Shown here: one piece after another, positions 37,401-46,029 of the stretch | Position numbering within the stretch: the stretch's first letter is position 1 | How the letters are laid out: every line of letters starts with the position of its first letter | Assembly: GCA_030549495.1 (NCBI GenBank) | Contig: JAUIRK010000673.1 | Location: 1,054,001 to 1,118,000, forward strand | DNA from: Nectonema munidae | Taxonomy: Eukaryota; Nematomorpha; Nectonematoida; Nectonematidae | DNA: 64,000 nucleotides | Direction of reading: 5' to 3' | Translations under genes and position numbers: made by a program | The notes under the pieces: model-generated | Databases searched by the model: none | Told to the model about the DNA's origin: nothing | Seen by the model: only the letters and a program-made list of their open reading frames with translations

Positions 37401-40400
37401 CGTATTATAAAATCTTTTGAAAATTTGTATGAGAGAAGGAACCAAGTTGAAAACTAATTGAAAAGAGAACATGTGATCAAAACAAATAATTAAAAAAAAA
37501 TATGTATCTTTACTAAATGGAAGATCTACCATGTTCTAATGAACTAGGAAGTAGTGTAATGATCTAATATTAAGTGCTTTGTGAAAAAGAAGTTCCTCTT
37601 TTACAAATGAAAAATATTTAAATCTATAGCTTATCATCTAGGATTATAATTACATATTTGTTGTAGGTTGGCCAGGCCATACATGCTGTAAAGTACAGAA
37701 GATATGACGTAGAGACTATGAGCCGATAACGAATTTGTAGCCAAAAAGATGGAGGTCCAATTGAGATACCTAATTTACTGTCAAATGAAATATTTTGAGT
37801 GAATTAAAGACCTAAAGTTGGTTTATTAAATAAATTAAGAAAATAATTACAAGAGAAATACTGCAAGTAGAAGTTATTTTGAAGTTTATATAAATTAGAT
37901 ATGTGAGTGTTCATACATATGGTACACCCGTCGCACGCAGGAATCTAGTATGTGAGCTATTCTGTCTGTCTAATTGTTGATTCTTTACCCGGAAAACGAG
38001 AACCCAGGGTCCGGCTTAAAATATGATAATTTGCGTTTCCGTGAATTAGTGATTCTTCCCCGCGATCCCTAAAAAGGATAATAAATAAGTTTTTCATTGA
38101 CATTTACATAAATACCCTGTTAATTTAAAAAGGATTTTGTGCTTAGTTTAATTTTTTTTAATTATAATTCAATAATAGAGCAAACAAAGTTCACTATTTG
38201 TAACGAATCTAAAAAAAGCATTTATTAAAATAGATGTTCAAAAACAAAATCCTAAACTAATTGGCTTAATACATAATTTAAATTAAGGAAAAATATAAAT
38301 TGATTCAAATGATGAATCTTCACAATCAGATGAAGAAAATGACTTTATTGATAGCCAATCTTTGACCTTGAGAGAAAAGCTAGAAAAACAATTCAAAGTA
38401 AAATTTAAAAAGTAAAATCACCACATCTCAATCATCAAATATTTTTTCCAGCATATTTTGAAACAAGAAATAAATAAGATTGAAGCAACAGGAAGCTTTA
38501 AAATTTTTTTTAAAAAGAATTTTTTTTTCTGTTAGAAAATGGTTTAAAAACTATCCCTCCCACTTCGGTTGAAACTGGGCTTTTTCAGAAGCCAGTTTGT
38601 TCAAAAAAAAATAAGGAAAAAGAAAAGTATTAATTCGGTTTTCTTAAAAGTTTTTATAGTACGAGAAAATTTCAATTTTTTGCATAAAGTTTGGAATAAA
38701 AATAAAGCTTCGAGAATTTTTAAAACTATATAAATTCATGACAATAACAAACTTTTAATTATATTCTTTTACTTATTCACTTTTTTATTATCAAAGTAAA
38801 AAAAATTAAACAAAATTCAATTCCCGGGATTAATCTTTTTTTGACGTTAATTCCTGAGATTTCCCGTGACAAAAATAATGATGAAAAAACGGAAACATAG
38901 TTCGAATCTTGTGTTTATAAATCAATGCGCTTCTGTAAGTGTATGTGTGTGCGGATGCTTTCATGTGTCGGAATCATCGAATACTTTAGAAAAGGCAATT
39001 TGCTGATATTTCATGTCTTGAATAGTAGGATATATGGACATTGTATGAATTAAATAACCTATCAGCTCACCCAGCATGCTCGGATTAATCGTAGCCGTTA
39101 AAATGGAATCATGGGGATGAATACCCCAATTTTCAAAACTAAAAGTAAGTGATTAAAATTAACAAAATTCAGACTTGATAATATTCAAGCTTAGTTAAAT
39201 AAAGCCTTTTACCATGCGTCTAATAAAAGAGCACATGATTAGTTTTTTTACTGATAAATGGAAAAGACAAAATTCTTTACTTTTATGCAAAAATTTTAGG
39301 ACGCTAGGAAACACTTTTCATCATGCAGATGGTGAAGAAATCATAACGATAGAAGAAAAGGAATACCATTGCTGATTTTATTGGTAGTTTTGATGCCAAA
39401 GCCTTTGGTTGCTGTCTTAAACTTGACGACATTGTTATTCCACTGATGACGCTTGATATCTTGATTGCTACACTTATCACCACATGGACACGTGTCTACC
39501 ATACACTCTGTATACATCAGCCTAATGACAAGTGTAAATACTACAGAGGACAGGAGAAAGTTTTATAAATAGACCGCATACCTGTTCAGGCAGTCTTCTT
39601 TACAACCCATGACTTCGGGGTCGCTAGGCCGTTGACACGAGCAAACCAAACTTTCCGTTTTTGTATACAACTTAGAATTGCGAATGATGTCTGCAAATCA
39701 TGAGATCAAAGATTGAAAAACAACAACACCAGTGAGAAAAAGAAGGTTTACTTGATTTGATTTTTCTGTAGTTATGCGAGTAAAAGTTTTCATAATTGTG
39801 CGTAATCTAAGAAAAAGAGACACACTTTAAAAAAGGAGAAAAGTAAAAATTCTTTTGCAAAGTATGATTCTTTTCAGAAAATCTGTGTTTAGCATAACAT
39901 AATACAATTATTGACATGGACTTGTTAGCGAAATAATTTTGAGAATTTTCGTTTTTTTCAATCAAAACAATGCAATTATAAGATATAAAATTAAATAACA
40001 GAGTCGGTCTAAGCAGATTTAGACTATTGTTTATTAAACGACGAAAAGAAAAATTTCTGGCCTACAAAAATTTGAAAATGCGATAAATTGAAATCAATAA
40101 CCCATTTGTAATCACGAATTAGAAGATTTCTTAATTCAACAACCGTTTTGATTAATGATTGAGGAGATGCAAAACGTGTAATTCGTGAAATGTTTTGCAG
40201 CGATTTTTCGATTGGAATAGAACACCCCTATCCTGGTGTTGCAAAGATGGCTCTGAAAGTTTCTTATTCGATTTGCCACTACATATGAGCATGAGCAAGC
40301 GATTTCCTGACTAATTGCCATTAAAACCAAATCCGAAAACAGATTGGAGGTGAGTAATGATATGAGAGTTGCATTGGCCAAAACAGAGCCAAAATGGTTT

Positions 40401-43400
40401 AGACAAAGGAGATACATCCATCCCATCGACCGATTGATTGGATTATTCAGACAATTTTGAATAAACAATTGTGTCAATTATTTTAGTACAATAGTTTATA
40501 TGTTGATTTAATTTTTATAAATGAGACCACGAGAAAATTTTTATAAAGTTTGTGAACCACTGTTTTGGCACAGAAAGAAAACAAGATCATTCATATATGA
40601 TAGAGCCAAAATGAAATCAAACTGATAGTTCGTTATGTCAGCTATTATTTTTACACTCATCTATTAGGATTGAGTATATTTAAGTTCTTCTATTTCATCT
40701 CTCTAATCACCTGAATAACGCTTTGGGCGATAACAAATTCTTCACATCATTGTAATGATAAATAATTTGTAGATGTAGAGCTTTTCATAAACTCATCATG
40801 CATTTCTGTGGAAATGGGATTTATAGCTATCATGAGCTTGATACGTCATTTACAACAGTTTGATTGAAAAGCGATAAACGCTATAGATGTTAATCAATAA
40901 GTATTTTGGTATGAGATGAATTTACAGCTTCCTAACAGTCACTAACTCACATGAACTCTCAAATTAATCTTATAAATATAGAAGTGTTTCGAATTAATAA
41001 GTTATATGACTTATAGTTAAAAAAATTTTTAATATTAAATAATATAAATATATACACAAAGTAAACTTTCCAACGAATGTGGGCTTCTTTAAGTACTTTA
41101 AAAGATATATCACCTAAAAATTTAAACCTTCCACCCAACCCGCTATTTTAAATTTAAACTCTCAACCGCCCAACTTAACATTCATTTTGATAAAGAAAAT
41201 ATTTAAATGCTACGAAATATTTTATACGTTGAATTTTTATGATGTAAGATCTAAAACAAAATTTTATTTTTATAGTGCTGTTTAAAAATAGAATATGATT
41301 GACAGTTTGGTTTTTTAAAGCTGATCGATCATCTTGCAGAAATAGGATGGCTGGAAAGATTGAAGTTACGTTTGCATAATTGAAGACAAGACAAGAAGAA
41401 AGCAAGTCTACGGTGAAGCCAATTATAGCAATTGTCCGTTTAAAAGATGGTCAGAGAAGTGACCTCTGTAGAAGGCAGAATTGCAGAGTCCGAATCAGAA
41501 GTCGGTAGAGGCGGTATATAATGAAATTTAGGACGGAATTGGATTTTTGAGTATTTTAAATAAAGAAATAAAATTGGATTTTGTAAGCATGACGGAATCG
41601 CCCTTTTTTAGTTGAAGTGGGAAGTGAGGAGTTGGCTTTAAATATTTTAAATTTTTAGGAATTTGCATTGAGAGTGGGAGTCGGACTCAGTTTTTTTCAA
41701 GTATTTGGATTGAGAGTCAGATTTTTAAGTATTTGGGCGTGGATTCCGCAACCCTGCTAGAAAGATTCCAAAAATTCTGAAAAAATATTTCGCAAAGATA
41801 AAAAATCATGTGGTTATCTTTGAAAAATGCGCCGCAAAAACCTTTTGGGAAGTGAAATTTTTCCAGATGTAGAAGGGGAGTTTGAAGTTATTGACAGGAA
41901 GATGTGCATTTTCTTCTTGAAGGAAAAGATTGATCTTCTCGATGATGGGAAGGATTGGAATTGAATAGATTATGTTGCTTGTGCGTTTCAAAGAACTACG
42001 AATGAAGAAGAGAAAATAAATATTTAAGATAAGGAGTTGAAAAATAGAAGATAAATTTAGGAAAATCATGCATTATTAACTCAACTTCAATTTCTCTTTC
42101 TCTTGAGGTTGAAATTTGAGCGGCCGTAATTAGCAGTTATTTAAATAAGTAGAATACTATTCATGAGTGAAAAGCCCAAAACATCTTAAAATTTTCTTTG
42201 ATTCAAATGTTGATTGATACTAAAAGGTTATCGATATGCAATACCGTGTAAAAATTGTTCTCTACGTTATGGCTACTAGTCGTTGAGATTTTACCCGAAC
42301 GCGTAAAAAAGAATCATATCAGATACAAAAGACTCCCAACTTTCCATTTACCCATTTTAGCTATGCCGAACCACATGCTCTGGGCGTATAGGTCAAATAG
42401 GTAGGAGTTAAATGCAAAGTTCCAGATTATTCAGAATTTCCGAATCGGTTTTCCGATTTCACTAATACCATTGGTCCATCCAATATTTATGAATATTGAT
42501 GTGCAAGATACTGCATTTCAAATATGACATCTTTTTAAATCTTTTTTAATTTTTAATATATATAAACTTGCAATTAAAATGTGAAGCCAAAAATCCGAAA
42601 TTATGGAGCCTAATTGATCATCATAAATTTCCCATTTTAAAAGAAACGTATTAGATATTATACTCCTGCTTTGGTTCTACCTATATTTGTGAATCAGGTT
42701 TTTCAACAATGATTTGAAAATCAAAAAATAGATCAAGATTGACAGGTCCTCATCTAAGTGCTGCATGAGAGAGGATTGCATTAACAAATTATGAACCAGA
42801 AATTCAAAATCTTGGGCAAAAAATACAGTCGCAAGGATCTCATTAAAATATTTCTAAACTAGATACATGTAAAATATATATAATTAACATTTAAATTTAT
42901 TGCTTTGAATAAAGGATATTTGTGTACGTTTTTAGAAAGCTTGGCACCCGCAAAGTTCAAGGATAAAGAATACTTACAAAAAGTTAGACATTACTGAGTC
43001 CTATTTTTTTTATAATTTCAAAAAACAAGTTAAAAAATTTAGCTCCAAATAACCCATGGTATTATTTTTTGGCATAAAATTTTCTATTTTTTATAATAGT
43101 TATTTGTATGAGGAATAAAAAAGCTTTCTTCAATCGCACATTTGTCCTGGTTTGCAGATTCAACTCCCTACTATAGGTCCAAATCCAAAATTAAAATTAC
43201 CCTAAAACAGCCTCGGTTGATTTGATATAATCCTAAAAATGCTATATACTCTCCAACTTTCGTTCCTTGAGATGCGTGCCCTTTTAACAAGGATAATCTT
43301 TCAACGAGTTGTTATATAATTTAAAGGATTTCGTTGTAATTTTTAGCGATTCCTATCTTATGGGACGGCGCTCTAACAATAGTTTTGTGATAGCGTGTAT

Positions 43401-45213
43401 GTTGTTTTAATGCGCCTTTTTGGGATATTATTGATAGGATTGTATTTAATAGACTTCAATATTGCAAAATTCTACTATTATTACTTCAGACCAATACAAT
43501 ATACAACACTTCAAATTAAAATTTAGCACAATATGGCACTTTTAGAGAATTACAAATCTTATAATTATAATTGATATCGCTTTGTTTAATGTTGTATTTT
43601 ATACATAGACCCCTTAAATAGAAGGAACTTGCTCTCTCGGGTTAGGAAACGTGGGTCGCACCATTTTATGTTGAAAAGTCGTTACTGCATGTAAACCTGG
43701 CAAATTTTGTGCATTTTATAAAATAATAATAATATATCTGATAATTTCAAATTAATATAACTTATTTCTTAACAATAAGAATAAAAATATGTAGTATATC
43801 TTAAAAATATATTGGACTAACAAATTTCTATAAAGACTCAACAAACTATTACATTTTTCAATATTTATCGGCATTAAATTCCTCAAAAACACGCTCATAA
43901 ACAAGATTACCTCCAGTAAGCCTTGATTTCATTGAGGTATATAACTCCATTCCATTACAAACGTTATACCCGTTAGCTATAGATACTATCGCTAGTAACC
44001 TGAATAAAATAGACATCTTTCACTCCTGATACTCTACCTCTTCTGAAAGAAATCCTTGATTCCACTCTACACAATAACTCACAAGTCAAAGGCCTACATA
44101 TTGGTGCCAAACTTTCCAACTTATACATGGACAACATCGAACAAACACTATCTCTACGCCCTTTTTCCTCACGCAATGTGGAGTAGATATGTCGATGACA
44201 TATTTTTCATATCGACTAACTCCGAATCCCAATTAGATTCTTTTGTCGTCAACGCAAACTCCTTAGATAACAATATCAAATTCATCTTAGAAAAACTGCA
44301 AAACCCCGCCCTTCGTGGACATCCTTCTCAACTTTAATAAACCAAAAAACGTATGCTTATCGACTATGAATCCGCCCATGACATTATATGGATATATAAA
44401 TTTACAGATTAAATAAAAAATGAACTGTATGCTAACTCACTCAATTGAAAATCCACAAAGGTCGGTTTGGGAAACAAAAAGGTTGTCTTAGATAGCGATT
44501 CCGATACAGCTGAATCTACCTATTACTGTTTCCAAGTACTCGTCCTGTAACTGGTATAAAAGGGGTGGAAATTGTATAGAGATGACTGTTATCAATTTCA
44601 AATGGCAGGAGATAAGTGTAGTGAAGAGATGCAGATGTATCAATGGAAGTGTTTTACTTAGAAGGACAAAAAACTGTCATGGTACTGGTTCAAATTATTA
44701 AGAAGGAATCTAAAAATATCTGAATTAATAAAATTAAAAATAAAGGAAAAATAATTCTATTTTTTTTATAAATAGAAAAAGTCAAAAAGAGAAAGAAAGT
44801 CATACGAATATGGAGATGTCTTGATGGAGTTTTTAAGTTTTTTGGGAGTGAGTATGGGCTCAGAATGGTCTAATTCAATAGAATTGTCTTTCAGACTGCA
44901 CACGGAGTTTTCGGGAGAAAAAGTGGGAAGTTGATGCTGTTGCTTTCTTTTTTCCACGTCAACGCGAATCTTTTTATGAGAGTGCGATAAGTAAGAAGAA
45001 ATGGTCTTTTTCTTTATGTCTTTTTTCCTCTTTTTTTTGAAGTATTTTTGGCGAATGCGGAATTTCAAAGGTTCATACGTAAACTTTACGAGTTGGGATC
45101 GATCGGCTTTGACTGACCCGATGGATTTGAAATTCAGTTTACTTATTAACGCCTTCAAATCCGAAACTTCTTTAAGAAGGCCTTTGGGAGTTTTCATCAA
45201 GACTGGACAATCA
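22423..45213 (-). CDS. ash1: Ash1/ASH1L-type histone-lysine methyltransferase (gene span, 5' incomplete)
   Basis: Fifteen exons with matching reading phase can be joined on the minus strand: 45213-44806, 41995-41842, 39806-39752, 39690-39582, 39521-39367, 35701-35382, 33601-33461, 32552-32336, 31403-31181, 30198-29876, 28291-28005, 27042-26871, 25480-25114, 24611-24455 and 22488-22423, about 1050 codons. The domain order AWS, SET, post-SET, bromodomain, PHD, BAH is the hallmark of Ash1/ASH1L, a Trithorax-group H3K36 methyltransferase that counters Polycomb silencing in the nucleus. The N-terminal exons (45.2 and 42.0 kb) rest on phase and splice sites, the others also on homology. A further exon at 50460-50576 may belong. 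ASH1L is far longer (about 2970 residues, Drosophila about 2200), so much of the disordered N-terminus is upstream, unrecognised, or shorter in this species. Confidence 0.88.
22980..23640 (+). mobile_element. G-poor LINE fragment in the last ash1 intron
   Basis: The + strand is depleted in G like the LINE at 19.5 kb. SPTFQFYMNNLPNLLKNN near 23010 recalls the SP.LF..Y.NDL motif of non-LTR reverse transcriptases. QYRKAKTLQKLKYIKYKFL near 23375-23430 recalls the basic linker before the RT domain. Heavily decayed; the order of the parts is unclear. Confidence 0.35.
24455..24611 (-). CDS. ash1: ash1 exon after BAH core
   Basis: Acceptor AAGTTATAG, donor ATT|GTGAGT. Encodes NLLKFYCFDFHPEPLVLVRD and then FQPFASSAKRFLQQNQKKNE. 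This aligns with the human segment C.KPYAFDHFPKKL..KRDF that closes the BAH region of ASH1L. Entry phase 2 agrees with the donor at 25114; exit phase 0 agrees with the terminal exon. Confidence 0.8.
25114..25480 (-). CDS. ash1: ash1 exon: main part of the BAH domain
   Basis: Acceptor TTTTCCTAG; donor CTCAA|GTGACT. Contains SFDVVKVVHLFEQARTGEKC, then FAFFYYHPSEIYYKPSNFFY and RNELVMSMRQIFLPLSCVV, and ends with LQDVFVCERKIPSKNAAFKL. This matches the ASH1L BAH landmarks F.IE.LW.....[35 protein letters not shown] and [20 protein letters not shown]. BAH is a chromatin and protein-binding fold. GC content is well above its flanks. Confidence 0.92.
26108..26447. mobile_element. Hairpin-like inverted-repeat element in an ash1 intron
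   Basis: The left arm (TTGAAAATTTTAACC..GGCGAACACCAG, then ATTCAAATTTTTTAC and CGCATAGAGGAC) returns inverted on the right (GTGTTCTCTATGC, GTAAAAAATTTGAATT, CTCGTGTTCGTCC). Arms are about 110 bp. A smaller palindrome, TTAGATTCGAG/CTCGAATCTAA (26232-26300), lies in the centre. Non-coding; consistent with a MITE. No convincing target duplication. Confidence 0.6.
26871..27042 (-). CDS. ash1: ash1 exon: start of the BAH domain
   Basis: The acceptor GAATTCTTGTAG opens DIPLYPPLEENYEGHSYFL, continues TMQSINQNAGNFFQVKCGE and ends with CYYISRSSSGLDKAESNNN at a donor ACA|GTACCC. It corresponds to the ASH1L stretch VPMIPRP..AQPGCVYFICLLRD...QGDCVYLMRDS. Entry phase 0, exit phase 1. Confidence 0.85.
28005..28291 (-). 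CDS. ash1: ash1 exon: PHD finger
   Basis: Acceptor CATTTTTCAG, donor CTA|GTACTC. Encodes the PHD finger as VIHCPCNIFSEEGKMVECEK, CKMWQHVDCVFQSPEA and VHVCPECLGQKANL, with the C4HC3 ligands in place. It aligns with ASH1L [29 protein letters not shown]. The segment before it (SQSRKSADISQALPNPSW) is the linker from the bromodomain. Confidence 0.93.
29876..30198 (-). CDS. ash1: ash1 exon: bromodomain
   Basis: The acceptor TTTTTGGATTTAG opens YAWYYASNPNKENIKLSFDV, then IYRKIKCKEYLDCNAFITDF and TNLIANIKFFEEGLKSKN. This has the bromodomain pattern of ASH1L (YYEKISDPLDL..IE.QIL.GYYKTVEAFDADML..F.NAEKYY). The donor is ambiguous: AAGA|GTAACT at 29870-29875 gives the phase that fits the PHD exon, whereas the better-looking GTAAGT at 29815-29820 would extend the exon by 55 bases but break the phase unless a small exon is missed. 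I chose the first. Divergent domain; acetyl-lysine binding is not assured. Confidence 0.8.
31181..31403 (-). CDS. ash1: ash1 exon between post-SET and bromodomain
   Basis: Acceptor AATTGAAG, donor AAAAAA|GTAAAT. Encodes SLKSLHSSLINTLSQINLDY, then NPYSVLFMNVWKDVAKLEVN and ends with KIMRQFKMSPSKKK. The position corresponds to the ASH1L segment leading into the bromodomain (ARLAQIFKEICDGI..). Entry phase 1 and exit phase 2 agree with its neighbours. Confidence 0.78.
32336..32552 (-). CDS. ash1: ash1 exon after post-SET
   Basis: The acceptor TTCCATGATTTAG opens LNLEDQADQISYFNKKHLCV, then LRSLYIPSLSHKLCQKVKQR, NIFLLRNLHKTSAPLK and a serine/lysine-rich end. The RNIFLLRNLHK stretch parallels ERNFVLKHHVFLVRNWEKI of ASH1L. 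The donor GCAG|GTTATT is weak but phase-consistent (exit phase 1). Confidence 0.75.
32757..32884. mobile_element. TA-flanked MITE (Tc1/mariner-type)
   Basis: Ends GGGGATCATACATATATGACG and the inverse of GGGAACATACATAAATGACG are flanked by TA on both sides (32755-32756 and 32885-32886). The 128-bp unit has no coding frame. TA duplication indicates a Tc1/mariner-type mobiliser. The end motif resembles that of the MITE at 54333-54500 (GGGG.TC..ACA....TGACG). Confidence 0.62.
32911..33198. mobile_element. Long palindromic (fold-back) MITE in an ash1 intron
   Basis: Arms of about 125-135 bp: ATAATAAGATAATAAAATAA, TTTTACG.GAATATTTCA and CAGTATCTGCC.TCTTCA on the left return inverted as TGAAGAAGGCAGATACT, TGAAATATTTACGTAAAA and TTTATTTTATTATCTTAT on the right. 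Only about 25 bp of spacer separates them, so a transcript would fold into a near-continuous hairpin. Non-coding. Confidence 0.75.
33461..33601 (-). CDS. ash1: ash1 exon: post-SET zinc motif
   Basis: Acceptor TAATCTTTTAG; donor AAA|GTACGT. Starts KCFCGSANCRKSLSELSFVP, matching the post-SET C-x-C-x4-C signature (KCGFEKCRG in ASH1L) that, with a cysteine of the SET domain, binds a zinc ion and completes the catalytic site. Followed by a serine-rich, then a basic KNRKKSIK tail. Phase 0 at both ends. Confidence 0.9.
35382..35701 (-). CDS. ash1: ash1 exon: catalytic SET domain
   Basis: Acceptor TTTGCTCTTTAG; donor CAA|GTACAT. Encodes [60 protein letters not shown] and [30 protein letters not shown] and ELTYDY are the SAM-binding and catalytic-tyrosine motifs and are diagnostic for the ASH1/SETD2/NSD group, with ASH1-like [10 protein letters not shown]. 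It joins directly to KCFCGSANCR of the post-SET exon. A two-to-three residue insertion (GSSTNGA for LDSGM) is peculiar to this copy. Confidence 0.96.
36670..37260. repeat. Degenerate tandem repeat, about 150-bp unit, four copies
   Basis: Units begin near 36671, 36821, about 36955 (partial) and 37084. Each carries CGGTTTACTCCTA-like, CAAAAACATTCCT, AAATAAAATATATG and CATGCTGGTTTCATT words in the same order. It lies in the ash1 intron between the SET exon and the AWS exons. Unit divergence shows an old minisatellite. Confidence 0.8.
38281..38870 (+). mobile_element. hAT transposase C-terminal relic
   Basis: On +, DESSQSDEENDFIDSQSLTL, then HILKQEINKIEATGSFKI, then in another frame PPTSVETGLFQKPVCSKK, follow the order of hAT C-termini (L..E...YE.TG.... 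L..IPPTSVEAERAFSAAGL). A frameshift separates the second and third pieces. CCCGGGATTAATC and CCTGAGATTTCCCG near 38822-38867 look like the CCCGGGATT-rich terminal region of such hATs. It lies antisense in an ash1 intron. Confidence 0.5.
39367..39521 (-). CDS. ash1: ash1 exon: AWS end to SET start
   Basis: The acceptor CTTGTCATTAG opens LMYTECMVDTCPCGDKCSNQ, then DIKRHQWNNNVVKFKTATKG and FGIKTTNKIS, ending at donor AATG|GTATTC. It matches ASH1L [28 protein letters not shown]...[20 protein letters not shown]. Cysteines of the associated-with-SET zinc cluster are conserved. Confidence 0.95.
39582..39690 (-). CDS. ash1: ash1 exon: AWS zinc cluster
   Basis: Acceptor CATGATTTGCAG; donor AACAG|GTATGC. 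Encodes IIRNSKLYTKTESLVCSCQR, then PSDPEVMGCKEDCLNR, the AWS motif C-x-C..GC..DCLNR typical of Ash1, NSD and SETD2. Entry phase 1 and exit phase 2 fit its neighbours. Confidence 0.93.
39752..39806 (-). CDS. ash1: ash1 small exon before AWS
   Basis: A 55-bp exon (acceptor TCTTTTTCTTAG, donor TCAA|GTAAAC) encodes ITHNYENFYSHNYRKIKS. It joins to N-IIRNSK, giving RKIKSNIIRNSK, comparable to YYKIRSNIFTS just before the AWS of Drosophila Ash1. Confidence 0.82.
39807..41475. other. ash1 intron without further recognisable features
   Basis: A 113-codon minus-strand frame (40136-40477) is unusually long and less AT-rich, but has no domain or phase-compatible splice sites. Otherwise plain intron. Confidence 0.45.
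41476..41756. mobile_element. hAT-type MITE with GAGTCGGA-like words
   Basis: The left end CAGAATTGCAGAGTCCG and the right end, inverse of CAGGGTTGCGGAATCC, are inverted repeats. Flanking 8-mers GTAGAAGG and CTAGAAAG match at six of eight positions. Interior repeats AGTCGG and GGGAGTCGGACT are typical of a widespread invertebrate hAT-MITE type. Old copy, no coding content; it lies next to the ash1 exon at 41842. Confidence 0.6.
41842..41995 (-). CDS. ash1: Probable ash1 exon upstream of AWS
   Basis: A very strong acceptor (TTTTCTCTTCTTCATTCGTAG) opens SLKRTSNIIYSIPILPIIEK, then INLFLQEENAHLPVNNFKLP and FYIWKNFTSQK, up to donor AAAAG|GTTTTT. Phase 2 at entry fits the exon ending at 44806 and phase 0 at exit fits the 39.8 kb exon. 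No family motif, as expected for the weakly conserved region before AWS. Confidence 0.62.
42500..42850 (+). mobile_element. hAT transposase C-terminal relic (second type)
   Basis: On +, NPKLWSLIDHHKFPILKE is followed by FGSTYICESGFSTMI, then SRLTGPHLSAA and ALTNYEPEIQNLGQKIQSQ with SH and a stop. FGSTYxCExxFSxM, RLTxxHL and TNYEPxxxxL are diagnostic of the ZBED/GTF2I-repeat-like hAT transposase C-terminus. Several stops; the N-terminal two-thirds is missing. Antisense within the ash1 span. Confidence 0.68.
43920..44540 (+). mobile_element. Penelope-like retroelement fragment (reverse transcriptase)
   Basis: SIPLQTLYPLAIDTIASNL near 43945, then KGLHIGAKLSNLYMDNIEQT, WSRYVDDIFFI at about 44190 and, after a shift, VDILLNFNKPKNVC. 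YTSIP, G...S..LSN.YM, RYVDD and PF.D.L are the ordered RT landmarks of Penelope-like elements, and the YVDD box is intact. At least two frameshifts; no GIY-YIG endonuclease seen. Antisense in the ash1 span. Confidence 0.57.
44806..45213 (-). CDS. ash1: Probable ash1 N-terminal exon
   Basis: The acceptor TTATTTTCATTTTAG opens DCPVLMKTPKGLLKEVSDLK, then ALISKLNFKSIGSVKADRS, RIRQKYFKKKRKKDIKKKTI and an acidic/serine-rich part up to SIKTSPYS, with a donor TTC|GTATGA. The highly basic KKKRKKDIKKK run could be a nuclear localisation signal. Exit phase 2 matches the 41.9 kb exon. Alternatively the frame continues to a stop at 44766 and this is the last exon of a separate gene. No conserved domain is recognised. 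Confidence 0.5.
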
Positions 45214-45543
45214 CTAAAATGAAAATAAAGTAAACTCGAAAAAAGCTTATATATTTTTTGCTTAACTAAAGTTGATTAAGGATACATAGATAAAAGAAAG
45301 TTTGAGCCGACTGTATTGATAAAGTAGCAGTTCCATTCATTTTGTTTCACCTAATATAATCATTTTAATTCAGCTGTGAAATGGCTGTATGAAAACTTAA
45401 CCTAAACAAATATAAACCAATGAACTTTCCAATAGTCTTACTTCTTCTAGCATGGCAAAACTTATAATATACTTTGTTGCTTAATTTCTTAGGACTGATA
45501 AAATTGACATTCCATTGTTTTTCATAATGTCTTCTCTATTATA

Positions 45544-45900
45544 TTGTTGAAATTCAAGGGTTTGAGTAGCGGATTTTTTCGCATATTATATTCAATAATT
45601 TGTTCCCTTTTTTACAATTATGAACATATAAAAAAACTTGTTTTTTTCCTTTCAAAAATAAAATTATTATTATTAATAAATAAATTAAGTTGGAATGCTC
45701 ATCCCTATTTTATCCTATCTAAATTGAGTGTAATTTTGGGTAAACTAAAAGGTATTAAAAATTGCTTTCCTTTGAGAATAAAAATTTCATTATACGAGAC
45801 AATTTTACTGCCTATAATAATTTTATGCTAATGTTTTGAATTTGAAAACGTTTGTCAGCTTAAAATGGCTTTGTTCACGTCTAAATTTTTTAATTATTTT
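45544..45900 (+). mobile_element. LINE fragment, end of reverse transcriptase
   Basis: INKLSWNAHPYFILSKLSVI, then LGKLKGIKNCFPLRIKISLY and ETILLPIIILC follow the thumb-domain pattern LSW..H....KLS...G.L.R....P......LY.TLI.PI..Y of non-LTR RTs. Truncated on both sides; it abuts the next LINE at about 46.0 kb, so one probably interrupted the other. Confidence 0.5.
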
Positions 45901-46029
45901 TTACCTGTTACTTTTTCTAATTGGTTTAGCTTAAATTCTAACGTTATAAGCTATTCCTCATTATTCGTTACTTCTTTTTGTGTACGTAGATCTCAAATAA
46001 AGGTCATGTAAACTGTGGAATTCTTTCTT

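Noticed and set aside
40136-40477. 113-codon minus-strand frame in an ash1 intron
   Set aside because: No domain, no phase-compatible splice pair. Its phase is not needed because the 41.9 kb and 39.8 kb exons already join cleanly.
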